Of a stretch of 64,000 bases of DNA, positions 38,301 to 51,400 are shown piece by piece. How positions within the stretch are numbered: the stretch's first letter is position 1; the number at the start of each line of letters is the position of its first letter. The notes beneath the pieces were generated by a model that made no database searches, was not told the origin of the DNA, and was given only the letters and a program-made list of their open reading frames with translations. Source of the DNA: Chloranthus sessilifolius (taxonomy: Eukaryota > Streptophyta > Magnoliopsida > Chloranthales > Chloranthaceae); assembly GCA_021018995.1 (NCBI GenBank), contig CM037596.1:15141501-15205500 (forward strand). Reading direction: 5' to 3'. Both the position numbers and the translations under genes were made by a program.

Positions 38301-41300
38301 AATATCGCCGTTGACATTCGATCTCTTTTCCAGAATTTTCGTTGTTATGCCTGATTTCCTCTTCTTCACGGGCCGTTTGAAAGCCCATTTATGGGTCCAT
38401 TTCTTCCTTGCTGATGTTCTTCGATTGGCTCGGTCACAGTCCAAACATGCAGATCTGAATTCCCCGTCAATCTCCTTGACTTTGAAAAAGTTCGACCTCG
38501 AACTTTGGTCAACATCAAAAAGCGTTATCAAGTATGTTTGTTCCCGATGGATCTCAAACTTTTGAATGGTCTCAGACTCTGTAGGGACGATCACAAATGT
38601 CTGTGCTTCGATGATTGCCAGTTCGGTAGGGTCTATCATGAATGCTTGGACAGTTTCGATCATGGGCTCTTCGACAGTTTCGAGATCTGCCACGGTCTCA
38701 CTAACTGGTATGAACTCTTCCATCAGACGTTGTTCCGGCACAAGATCAAAGCGAACAACTGGATCTGAGTGAACAACGGGCGCCAACGGTTCTTCCATAG
38801 GCATGGAAGTACTTTGACTTACTATAGGTTCAGAATCTTCCACCGATACAGATACAACCACGGGTTCGGGCTTGATTTCTTGAATGGGCTTTAGGTCAAC
38901 AAACACGGGTTTTGAAAGCTTAAATCTCAAAGCTTCCTGTCTTACCGTTATGATTTCCTCTTGTAGTTTGAGGAGAAAATCTTCATGAAATTCTTGAACG
39001 AGACTCCTGTTTGGTGCCTCTGCTATCTGACGTGTATTTGTTAACTCATGTAATCTCAAGAGTAAACGCTCGATCATATAAGGCTGGCCAATATCGAGGT
39101 GTTGAATCCAAATACCTCAGACTCTGCGATCTAGTTTTCACTGTCTCCCATGCTTGTCAAATCTTACCAATCGTCTGATACAATCAAGGAGCTTTCGCCG
39201 ATTCACGAACGATCCCATTCTAGCCATCATGAATCCATTCAACTCGTGCAAGGCTTCGATAAATTGTTCTTTACTCATGATCGACGACCTGCTCTGATAC
39301 CAAATTGACGCAGGACAAGGTCGCTTGCTAACCCTAAAATAGCAATATCCCGCGTGGAAGGGGTTTTAGGGTATTCAAACATTTCATTAAAATAAAAATA
39401 AAAAGAAGCATAAGGTAGAAATCTTCGGATTCACTCCAAAGAGGCTTGTCGGCTTCACGCCAACGGGTTTTCCGAAGCTTCACACCACGGTTGTACGTCA
39501 ACTTCGCACCAAGTCGCACGAGAAGCGATCGCTCACTCCTTAAGGTTTGAATGATTCACTCCCTCGGTTGAAAACTTTTCACAAGCTCTCTAGGGTTTGC
39601 ACAAAAGCAACTCTCTTTCATTCAATAATCAACGTCTCCCTAATTACATTGTTTAAAGACCTTATATAGGGGTCTTACAATAAAAGAAAACCCGAAAACG
39701 AATATTAACTAAAAGACAAATAAACCCCTAAAGCTAAAGTTCGAAATTAGAAGTTTTAAACAACTAAAAACTCTTCTACGCGATTTCGATCAATCGAAAT
39801 TGAAAATCGTTCAATCGAAATTCTCATATACATAACAATATTGTCGTTGACATTCGATCTCTTTTCCAGAATTTTCGTCGTTACGCCTGATTTCCTCTTC
39901 TTCACGGGCCGTTTGAAAGTCCATTTATGGGTCTAGTTTTTCCTTGCTGATGTTCTTCGATTGACTCAGTCACGGTCCAAACATGCAGATCTGAATTCCC
40001 TGTCAAGACTCCTCTGTGATATGGGTTCGTTTGCTTTGTAGATTTGCTCGGGTCCTTCGGTGAACGTCTTTTGGGGGGGGTCTCTTTGCTTGAGTAGTTC
40101 CTTACTACTCGTCAAGGTATGTTTCTCCTTTTTTCTTTGATTTGCTTTGTTATCATTTCAAAAAAAAAAAAGATGTTTGGTTTACAAAATGATAAAAATG
40201 TCCCTCATTGGATCCAATATGCATTGGAGTGATATGGTAGAGAAAATGTATATAGGAAATGTCATCACCTTGTATATATCACAACCCGAGAATTCTCCAT
40301 GATTTTTTTATTTCTGCAGTCAGTGCTCTAGAAAATTTTGGCCTTCCAGGACGCTACAAATTTTCATTTTTTTGATTAGGTTACAAATTGAACACAGGTT
40401 TCCAATAATTCGCGTGTTGTGACCTATACTAGAATGGTTGAAATTATTTGTCCGTCGCGACAATTATATCCTATCAACAATATCTCTACACCTTCAAAAC
40501 CTCCTTACGCGGCTTTGTCCAGTTCGATCCCCATATGTCGATTATTTGTTCCAGGACTTCCCCACTAATTGTGGTTCTTACTATGCTTTTGGCTTTATTA
40601 CAAAAATATAATTCAGCATATTAAAATTTGACGTCCCCAAATTCACACACCGGATCAATGCGCTCACTTGGATACATCACACTACATCACATATCCATGA
40701 TCTTAAATAATTCATTTAATCAACAAGATCCGCATATAAACGCAACAGAATAATAACTATTAGAAGTGCACGCATAAATTTTCTTTTTATATCATCATCA
40801 TGAGAACAATACTAAATTATGAGATAACAACCTATTATACCATATTGTATGCTTACTCCTTAAATTAAATAAAACTGAAATCAAGCATAATCCATCATTA
40901 ACATGAACTTGTTCATAAAAATAAATCTGAAATAAACATCTTAAGATCTTTCCTAATACATAAAGAAAAAAACTAATCAACTAAGCTTCAAATCCTTCTT
41001 CGTTTAAATATGGATTTCCATCAATCATTGACGTATCTACTTTATCCTCTCCATGTGTAGTTGTACTCTTTGGAATCCCAAACAATGGGTCAGTTTACCA
41101 AGTAAACCGGTATAGACCAGACATGATGAGGCTAATAGAAAAGGTCCATAACTCAAATCATCTCATAAAATCAAACAATAACAAAGATATAACATATGAC
41201 ATAAAGAATAAGTAAAGCAATAGAATGAAACTAAAACATAGCATTAAATCTAAATAAACATTATGACTTGGGTCTCTACCCTAATTTCATGTGTGGTTAT

Positions 41301-42410
41301 TTTTAATTGTACATTAATGCTCATGAATCGGCATACATAATGGACATGGTTATCTCTTTCTTAATCATTATCTTAATCTTCTCTGATCCTTTGATTAGTA
41401 TCTACGTTAACCTTCACATAACTTCTCTTCAGTTAAGTAATAAGCTTAAAATTAAAGACTTCCATCTCTTCAGTCTTATCATTAATACATGGATGCATAA
41501 CTTTTATTACTTGTCATTCTTATTCATGTTAATTCTTCTAGCATAAGCCCATAGAAATTCTATCATAATCATAGAAATATTTTGTTTTCATGTGTCATGT
41601 CGTAAACGTATCTTTCACTTTTATGAATGTCATGAATGTACATGCATAAAAAAAAACTGAAAATCAATCGATCATGCAATAGTTTTTTTTCACTTGTTTA
41701 GGCTTAACACATAATAAATATGTAATCTCTATCGATTCCTATTTGTTTCATGTTGTATAAATCAAACATCCTAGCTTGCATGGATTTTAAGCAATAAAAC
41801 AATAATGAACATAAATAAACATTTAAGCATGATGATTAAACATAGACAATATTTGAATAGAAATTCATTGCTTGCATTCTAGACAATTATAAAATTTCTA
41901 ACAAATTATGGATTCTGGACAGATTCTGGATTCCAAACAGATTTTGGATTCTAGACAGATTCTAGATTCTAGATTCGAAACAGATTCTTGACAAATTTTG
42001 GATTCTAAACAGATTCTGGATTCTGGACAGATTTTGGATTCTAAACAGATTCTGGATTATGGACAGATTCTGAATTCTGCACAGAATTTCGTGATCAATC
42101 ACAAAACCCTGTGTACCATCGAAAACCCGCGATTAAGCATCAAAATTTAACAATCTAACATGAAGAATATTCATTAAATGAAATAAACCCTAATTTCTAA
42201 TTTATTTTTGTGTTATCTATGTTTCCAATTAATCTCAACATGATTTCTCCATACCTCTAGTCTTCGCATAAAATTGATATAATTCCTCTCCTTGATTCAA
42301 TCCGAAGCTCTAATCCGAAATTCGGTCTCGTCGTAAACTCCTCTTACGTTCTTCTTAAGCCTTCAAACCGAAAACTCTAGAGTTCCTCTTCTAATTCTCC
42401 TTCTCTAGAA

Positions 42411-42449
<39 letters not shown>

Positions 42450-45400
42450 AGGTTATTAGGTAATAAGAGTTATATAAAAAATTTGTAATTTAATCTCTAT
42501 ATTTATGATACTTTATGATTTCCTATTTCATTTTTAATTCTATTTAGAATGTTTTATGGTTTCCTATTTAATATCTAACCCTATTTAGAATACTTTAAAG
42601 TTTCTTATTTAAGATCTAACTCTATTTAGAATACTTTAAGGTTTCCTATTTAAGATCTAACTCTATTTAGAATTTCCTACATGGGTTTTAAGTGATTCTA
42701 TGGGCCTTTACTTACTTAATGGGTCTTTAATTAGTTATTGGGTCTTTAATTACTTAATGGGTCTTTAGGTACTTAATGGGTCTTTAATTAATTATTGGGT
42801 CTTTCATTACTTAATGGGTCTTTAGTTAAATTTACTAACATATTTTAAAAGTTCATTAAACATTACTAAACGCACCCCAATTATTACTAACACATATTTA
42901 AAGGATTTCAGGGTATATTAATTAGATTAATTTATTATTACAGGTCATTATAAAATAAAGTAAGCATTACATTCATGTGCAACAACTAATCAAATCAATC
43001 AAACCAATCATAATTACAAATCTAACAAATAATTAAGGACTAAATAACGAAAAATCTCAGTCATTACATAACTAGTAGCCATAATATTAATCACGCGTCC
43101 ACCTTTCAATACCTTAATTCGGTTCAATCATATTGATGTTGTTAGTTATTGAATGGTTAAAAAATATAGTGGTACATCCACCTGTAAACAGTTTCTTTAT
43201 ATTTCCAACTTTTTTTTTATTTCAAATATTAATCATGTTGCAGATCCAATAAATTCCCAAATTTTCAAGCATATGGATTTTTTTTTGGTCGGTCACTTGT
43301 ACAGAATTTTAAAGGGTTTATTTGAGTGGAGGGACCCTTAAAATACCCATAACTCAATCTTTTTAGCATCAATCTTTTCCAAAAACTTTTTCTCCTTCAG
43401 ATATTATGTTCTCGTAACCAGTAGAGTTTACTTCAATGTTAAATTCTTATTTGCAGGATGTCAAAAAGTTGTTCAAGAACAGCTAAACTGGGGATCAAAG
43501 TCAGAACTCAAAGCAGAGGTTCTTCATGGTCTAAAGGAAATAGGAAGCATATTATACTGGATGGGACTTCTTGATATTGTGCTGGTAAGAGAAATAGATC
43601 TTTTGGTCACAAGCACGACATTGACCAGGGAAAGAGCCAGGTAGAGGAGAGGGGGCAGTTGCCCCTCTCTCTTCTATGGCTATGGAAGAAAAACCTGGCT
43701 CCACCATTACTCATATGGGAAGTTGACATATAGGATATAGAAATTTATAGATCTTGCACAATCACATTATATTATATAGTTTACTTTCGGTCTAAGTGTG
43801 GAGAAACTTTATTTCCACAGCTGTCATTGATTCTCCTTTTCTATATTATAGATTGCGAATAAATCAGACAAGGCAATGATATTGATGATGATTTCATTAT
43901 TGTAATTTGTGGTTTCATACTTGTAAAGTGTTATTGGTGGTAGTCAATTATAATATAGATGGAGTCTTAGACTGGAGATTATCTTATATCATTGGTAATC
44001 AAAATTAATCATATGATGTCTGACGCTCCATGCTTGAGTGTAAAATACCAAGCAGCAACTTGATGCCAATGAATTCACTTCCTTTGTCTTACAAAGATAT
44101 CACATAATGCAAGTGGGAGAGTGCCCCTTAACCTCCTCTTCCCCTCTTTATTGGGTAATTGTAATCTTGGCCATTTGTCATTGTAAACAGCCTTAGGGCA
44201 CTAGGTCCATGAATTGATGAGGAAGTAGAGCTGCTTTTTTTCTATAAAGGTTGTCTCATCAAGGGATGGTTCTAGTAGAGGCATCAATTAGTCGGGCTGG
44301 GTTCTGGTCGGGCTTTTAAGGGCTCGGTTCTTAATCGAGCTAAGAAATGGGCCACACCCAGCCCATTTAATAATCAGGCCGAGCCTAGGCCCAATTATTA
44401 ATTGGGACTAGTACCTTAGCCCAGACCTAGCCTGAACCAGACCGGGCCCCACCCAGCCCATTTAATAATCAGGCCGAGCCTAGGCCCAATTATTAATTGG
44501 GACTAGTACCTTAGCCTAGACCTGGCCTGAACCAGGCCGGGCCAGCATGCCCAATTACCCTTTAAGTGATTGAGTCATGTTCAGGCTGAGCCTGGTTCCG
44601 GCCGGGCTTAAATCGCCTGATTCTTAATCGGGCTTAAAACCAGGGCCAGATCCAGCCCGTTTAATAATTGGGTCGGGCCTAGACCCAATTACTAATCAAC
44701 CCAGCACCTTAGTCCAAACTCCCCTATTGACTCCCCTAGGTCTAGAGAGGATGGTTGATTTGACGTTGGGTTGGATATAGGAAAACTGTTGTTGAGACTA
44801 CATGGTGAGGAACCATGGTTGCAGGATTCAAGGACTTTGAGGTATAATTGGTGAGCTAAAATGTATTCAGTTGGAAGACTGGTGCAAACCTTTGATACCT
44901 CACAAAGTTTGCTTGATATTGTCATGAAAGAACCTTAGCTGCCTATTGATGATTGGGTAATGGATGCATGACAGTCTGAACAATTCTGATGTGATCAACA
45001 TTTGTAGGTGGCAACCATTTTTGCATGTGCCTTGAGGTTTTCGGTTATGTGGTTCGCTTATGATTTGGAATGATTGGTTCGCTTGAGGTTGTTTTTTTTT
45101 AAATATAAATTACACGAAAGGTTAACCTGGTCCACCTGATATTATCATCCAACCCTGAATCATCAAAGTTCGGTGTCCTTGAACATGGCATATATTCTAC
45201 TGATCAATGTTGTATAAACTTCAATTTTGGTCACACGTTCATATAAATCATTAAAATTTTTGACAATATCCCAATTCCCAACAACATTACCCCTTAGTAT
45301 ACTGGCCATATTGTACGTCACAAGTTTGACCACTTTATCATCATCATCATCATCATTGCATTGGCCGATCTATTTGCTTCGGCTTTGCAAGTATTATTTC

Positions 45401-48400
45401 TCCACTCATTTTTGTTCAAAGCTAACCTCTAGCTCGACCCAGTCACTAACGATGATGACTGGGTCAATCCTATACACATTGCATTGCTTTGGTGGCATAT
45501 GGTGCTATGTGGTCATAAGGTCATCATCTAGATCGAATTCAATCGGTCAACCCTAATATTATATCAATAAACCATCTCTACCATGTGATTGAGAACCTAC
45601 AAGTGCTAAACGATGAATGACTAAAACATGCATGAGTAATCACATGATATTCTTTTAATTTTTGTGTCATATGTTACTTAGTTGAGTAATTTGCTCGATT
45701 CGAATTTGGGTTTGCAACTCGCAAGTCGCTACTATCACATGAACTAGATTCGCTAGGGTTAGGATGAGTGTTTTATTTTTATTTATTTTATTAATTTTTG
45801 TTTTTTGTAGTTAGCTTTAATGAGATAATATTACTGCTCATGTTTTCATTCAGTCATCAAAAGAGCTCTCAGCTCACTTGGTTAGATGGTAGGCATGTTG
45901 TGCTTAGTTTACATGAGGTCATCGATTCTATAGATTTATGCATCTATTCTGATTCACCCATCATGATGAACCGGACCGACCTGATTGGTGACCTAGTTCG
46001 CTAGGTAAGCCAACAAATTCAGTGATATAGGTAGAGAGAATTTTTTGACACATTCATGCAACGGCCTTATCAAACACATGGCGCCAAAATGGTGCCACGT
46101 TGATGACCCAGTCACCACCCACTGAAGATTAGATCTGTCACCTAATACTAGCTCAACTCTATCACTCTGCAATCCTTCATGTCGTTTTCACTACTTCTTA
46201 AACTGTTGGTCTTCCTCTTCTCGTACTATTTCCTCTTCCCTTCTTCGATATAGAGGCTGTTCAAGACTCCAATGTGCATCCCCAAGCCATCTCAAATGAC
46301 ATTCTTTATTATTGATTCCGCCCATAGACTTCCTCGTATGTACTCATTCCTAATTTAAACCTTTCTTGTTACTTTATGCATCCACCTCAATGCATCTCAG
46401 CCAAAAAGGCACATGAACTTTGTTTTCCTGTCACTCGCTCATAGCACAATGCAATCTGCACCATATAATAATGCAGGTCTTATTGTCACTTCCACAAGGC
46501 GTCCTGTCAACCAAAGTGTATTCATTGTCATTGATCACACAACACAGCCATCTCTGCCGGTTGGGAAGGAGCCAGGACTCATGCCAAAAGGCAACTGACT
46601 GCTTATAACATAAGAGGGAAGAAAGTTGAACCTTTTATTGGAACCAACATTTGTAGGAAAGGGATCCTCACTTGTTTGGTCCCTTTTTACGAGGGAGTAC
46701 CTGATCTAAGACTTGGGTAGATGCAAAACTCTTAACTCAAGAGAGAGGCTAGCTTATGGAAGGGAAGGGGGGGCGGGGACGGCATCACCATAAACCTGGT
46801 GATCGAAAAATATGGCCCCAGGCACTGCGCCCGGTTCAAGGCCATTTCTCTGGACCTAGGCCGGAGAAGCCCTGGGAAATTCATTACTAGATTTAGGGAG
46901 ATGGACCGCATATTGCAAAGGCTCGAACAGCTTCACTAGTGCCACATCAATTGGAAGGGTATAATAAGGTTGAATCGTTAGCCAGTGAGGGAATTACTAT
47001 AAGTAACATTAGTGTGAGAATGTGCAGTGAAAAAGAATCATGATATCTTCTCCTAGTAAAGGAGTGGTAGATATAGCTAATGTATTTCTTTTTTTAACCG
47101 CCAAAATGTAAAGTTTCATTAAAAGAAGGGGAAAGTACATAGCTGTGATTTAGTGAGATACCAGAGCACAACCACGGGTCAAAAGGAAACACTAAACATA
47201 CCTATGCCCACCTACAGGACTAAAAAGATGAGCACAATCTCATAGATGAAGGGAGGGCAAGCTCACTGAGATCGCATCACGCAGTTGCCATAGCTTCCTA
47301 TTGGTTACCACCACCATATTTTCCCTCTTTACTTACCGGAAAATCCTATCTTTCCTTTTAAGCTTGCCAAATGAGACATCCCAGAACATTTTAGCATACC
47401 CCTGTAGTTTTGTCCCCTTCCTTTCTGCCATAACACCACCACATGACCTGGAAGAGCACCAACTAACTCCAAACACTCCAACAGCAAATTTCCAAATATC
47501 TCTAGCAAACTGCTATGCAGAAATAGATGATTAGCACTCTCCTCACCCTTCCCACACATCACACATTGCTTTGTCAACCTCATTCCTCTCTTGACCAGCT
47601 GATCAATCGTCAAATTCCTTCCAAGGCTGTTGTCAGTTCAGAAATAGAATTTTGGATGGATCAGGCACTTCCATAAACCACTGCAGCCTCGATTTGCAAC
47701 ATGCTTTTGGCATAAGAATGAGTAAAATGATTTCACAGAGAATACCCATTTACTATCTAGCGCCATTGCCTACTCTGTCTTACTCTAGTTTGGCATACAT
47801 CCATTAAGCTCTGCTAATAATTTGGTCAGTGCCTGAAGAATATCATCCCTCAGGGTCCTCCTCATCCTGATATCCTAATACCTCCCATCTCCCAAACTAT
47901 AGGCCACTCCCATAGCCAACTCATTCTGATTCAAAGCCAGCCCATACAGCGCCTTAAATATGACAGCCAACAATAGCTCCCTATTCATGTCTCCTGCTAG
48001 AACCTGATTCTCTTGCCATCACCCCACCCGAACCTCATACACTCCTTGAACCTTCCCCTAATTGAACAAATATCCCTCCACTAGGCCAACCACGGGTCAA
48101 AATACCGGGTATCCGATACGTATCGTCCGAGCTCAAAACCGATACGTATCGGAATAGTAAAATACCGGATGATACATTGAATGTATCGTCCGGGCATATG
48201 CATACAGAATGACAATAGGGTACATTGAATGTATCGTATCGTCCCAGTCCAAAACCGATACGTATCGGTATCGGACGAAATTTTGACCCATGAGGCCAAC
48301 CCTCTCCCGTTTCTGCACTAATCAATCAACCATCAATCCTCACATCCCTCATTCTTCGCCCTTAGACCCTGGACCCAACACACTTCCCCATCCTTCCCAA

Positions 48401-51400
48401 TATGCCACGGCCACTTCCCTAGCAATGTACAGTTCGTCTCCCTGAGACTGCTAGTGCAAAATACTCAATCTTCTTTAGCAAGATGGCATATACATCCCAG
48501 TTTATAAAACGAAATTTCTGGCGATCTCCCCTCCCCTCCCATAGGAAGTTTAGCAGAATCCAGCCTCTCGATAGCGGTCGGTGGGAATTTGAACACGGAC
48601 AAGAAGAGCACCCAGAGATTAGATAGAGTTGCTTTAACAAGAGTGAGCCTACCTGTTGGATATATTACATAAGAAAGTGATGTAAGCATGCGATATGATT
48701 TGTTTGTAGCAATGTTACTTAATTCGCTCCTGTACCTGGCAAATTGGTTAGCTTCGAACCAATTCGTCATTCGATTCGGTCCAATTCGGACTAACTCAAC
48801 GAATTGGGTGAACTGGAGTCCCATGTAAAAATACTTTCAAGAAAGAATGGAGGACGGGGAGATTTGAATGCACGGCCCTCTTCTATCAACAACCAAAGTC
48901 AGTTCTCTCCTATACAACTATGCTAACAATTAATTTTGTATAAAAAAATTAACTTTAAATATTATATTTTCTAGAAATTATTACCTTCTGAAAAAAAAAA
49001 ATAGAAAAGAAAAAAAAAAAATCATCCCACCCCTAGCCAATCGGATTCGCATGAGAGAAGCAAATTGCAAATTACAAACTTGAAAACAAATTGAGTGAGT
49101 TGCGAATTAAGTTACATAGGTTTGTAGCATGTAATGTGTGTTGCCATGTAGGAGCTAATCCTACATCGTCTAGGATATGTTTTGTCTCTTTATCGTATTC
49201 TACATAAAGAGGTGTAATGTAACTTTCAGGGTATGAAATATAGATACAATGTAGTCTTTAAGAGCCCACCGTCTCTCTCCTTCTTCCTTTTTTTTCCTTC
49301 TTCCTCTTCCATCTTTATTCTTTAGGTAATAATTGCCTTCTGTTCTATTTTTTTAACTTTATGTTTTATGGTTTTCTACTTTACCCACCATAGACAACAA
49401 ATTACACTTCCAAGTGGCCAGTCTTTTTTCAAAGCTTTCCACCACCAACTCCTAACTTCAACGGCAAGAAATTTTTTCACTTGGGAATTGATTTCCCTCT
49501 TTCCCATTTTCTTGTTTCTTTGTTTCACTTTTTTATCTGTACATCTGTTTTATCTTCATTATAAGAATGCTCACTAGTTCAAAAAAAAAAAAGAGGCTTC
49601 ATTCTGTGTTGGGTTATTGAATTTTTTTGTGTAGAATTCAAAAATTCATCATAACTCTTTCAGTAGAAGTCACTGTGTATCTATTTCAAGTTGACATTAA
49701 TTATATTTTAATTCACAGGCTTCTAACACTTGCAAATTTGTGTGTACAACAGAGAGAAGTTGAAACAACACAATTTATGCAGACCGCCCCATGGTTGGGG
49801 TTGATTCCTGGAACTGACGGGCAAATACAGCAAGCTCAAGATGCTAGAGAAAGCCCCATCATTAGCCTCTTCAAGTCTGCAGCTGCTGCAATGGTGTCAT
49901 ACCGTAGATGTCTAAGTCCTTCATCTTTCATCACCATGTCAAAGCAAGCAGAAGCAGCTGGTTTGTCACAAATTTCCATGCCATATCATCATTGTTAATC
50001 CTCACAAATGAGATATGTATAGAAACATAATTACTTGTATAAAGATGGACTTATTGGGATTTTTTTTAGCTTATTCCTCAATATCCTTGTCACTATATTT
50101 TTGCTTTTATATTGCAGATTTGTTGTACAGAGCCAATATGAATACAGCAAGCGTTCTAGAATATGCACTTGCGTTTACTAGTGCAGCATTGGATGGATAT
50201 TGTAATAAATGGAATGCTGCACCAAAAACTGGGTTCATTGACATAACTACTTCAAAAGACTTCTATCGTGTTTTTAGTGGCCTTCAATTTGTAAGTAGTA
50301 ATATTCCTAGATCTTTGTTGCATAAATTAAAATCCTATTATTATTGATGAAATTGATTCCTTGGAACTATTACTATCGATGAAAGTGAATCCTTGTTATC
50401 CTGGTTTAAAGTATTGGCCGATACTGATATGTATCGACTTTTGGCCTGGCCAATACTGATACACGTGTTGGTATACCCCAGGTATTGGTGGACACATATT
50501 GATATAAGTTATTTTGTTTTAGTATTTTCTTATGATTTGGTATTTCATAACTTTTATATTAAAATCTTAAAGTTATTAATTGCATAAATTGTTAACATAG
50601 AAGTATTTACATCTAGGATGTTTGGCAACAGTTTCATGTTTATTAAACTTGAGATGAATATTTTGAAAGTATGTAGCCCTTAGACAAAACTTTCAGCATT
50701 TTCATTGTTCCAAGCATAATTCAGTACCTGTTCATGCTCCTTTTATTGTCCTTTCAGTTGTTTTTATAAGTTCAGTGATTTTTAGGTTGATTAAATAAGA
50801 GATGTAGTTATATACTATAAATGTTATTTACTTTTAAATGTAACATATACCATTTATAAATCATTTATAATGACACATCAAATTATATAACTAATATTTT
50901 ATAACTATAGTAGTGCATAGTATTAAAAAGCAATATGCATTAAAATTCTCAATATACTAAATTATTCACTTATTTACTGTTGGATTCATTGGTCAAAACA
51001 TCGTCCGGAACCGATATGTATTGTCCGATACATATCGGTTTTGGAGGTCGCCGGTATGGTACATTCAAGGTACTGTACCGGTGCCTCCCATACAAATAGC
51101 CAAATACCGGACGATACATACCAATGTATCGTCCGGAACCGATACGTCTCGTCCGGTACGTATCGATTTTGGAGCTGGGCGATACGTACCGGTTTTCCGA
51201 ATTTTTGACCCATGCTTGGATTACTAATTAACATCATTGTAATTATCATTTATGTTTGAATTATGTGTTTGTATACATGAAGTTATCTTGTTTACATTCA
51301 ATAGTTTTTCTATTTGCAAAATTTTTTTCAGAATTTTCCTTAGGAAGAAAAATAGAAAAAAGAAAAGATGTATCACCATATTGATACGTTCTGGGGGTAT

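Larger units (their letters stand above)
37732..40005 (-). mobile_element. 2.3-kb non-autonomous LTR retrotransposon in the LINE 3' UTR
   Basis: LTRs 37732-38469 and 39306-40005, both running TGACGCAGGAC to [CT]GTCA on the + strand. Flanking 5-mers GGACT and AGACT match at four of five positions. The primer-binding site is initiator tRNA-Met type. The 836-bp interior carries one gag-unlike open frame and no protease, RT or integrase. LTR ends, PBS and the GATCGAT-rich segment resemble the gypsy element at 7118-14026, suggesting that such an element supplied the enzymes (inference). Confidence 0.88.
18312..40170 (+). mobile_element. Full-length L1-type LINE carrying four later insertions
   Basis: Flanked by a perfect 15-bp duplication, AGATGTTTGGTTTAC, at 18297-18311 and 40171-40185. 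The right copy directly follows an A-run at 40160-40170, as expected for target-primed insertion. Inside, in order: ORF1, ORF2 endonuclease, reverse transcriptase, zf-RVT zinc-binding region and a 3' UTR. Removing the passengers at 20998-21252, 22780-23612, 24242-36724 and 37732-40005 plus their duplications leaves about 5.99 kb, the usual plant L1 size. ORFs carry stops, so it is inactive. It accounts for about 86% of intron 7. Confidence 0.95.

Noticed and set aside
41900..42835. Short direct repeats resembling a CRISPR array
   Set aside because: Units are contiguous with no unique spacers, and this is a plant intron. They are minisatellites.
45227..45556. 109-codon frame in intron 8 with Ser-rich stretch
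   Set aside because: The Ser run comes from a (TCA)n repeat; there is no similarity to known proteins.
49719..49752. Alternative acceptor TTCACAG for PIR exon 9
   Set aside because: It would add 34 bases, shifting the frame from exon 8; the 49753 acceptor keeps the frame and the conserved REVETT start.
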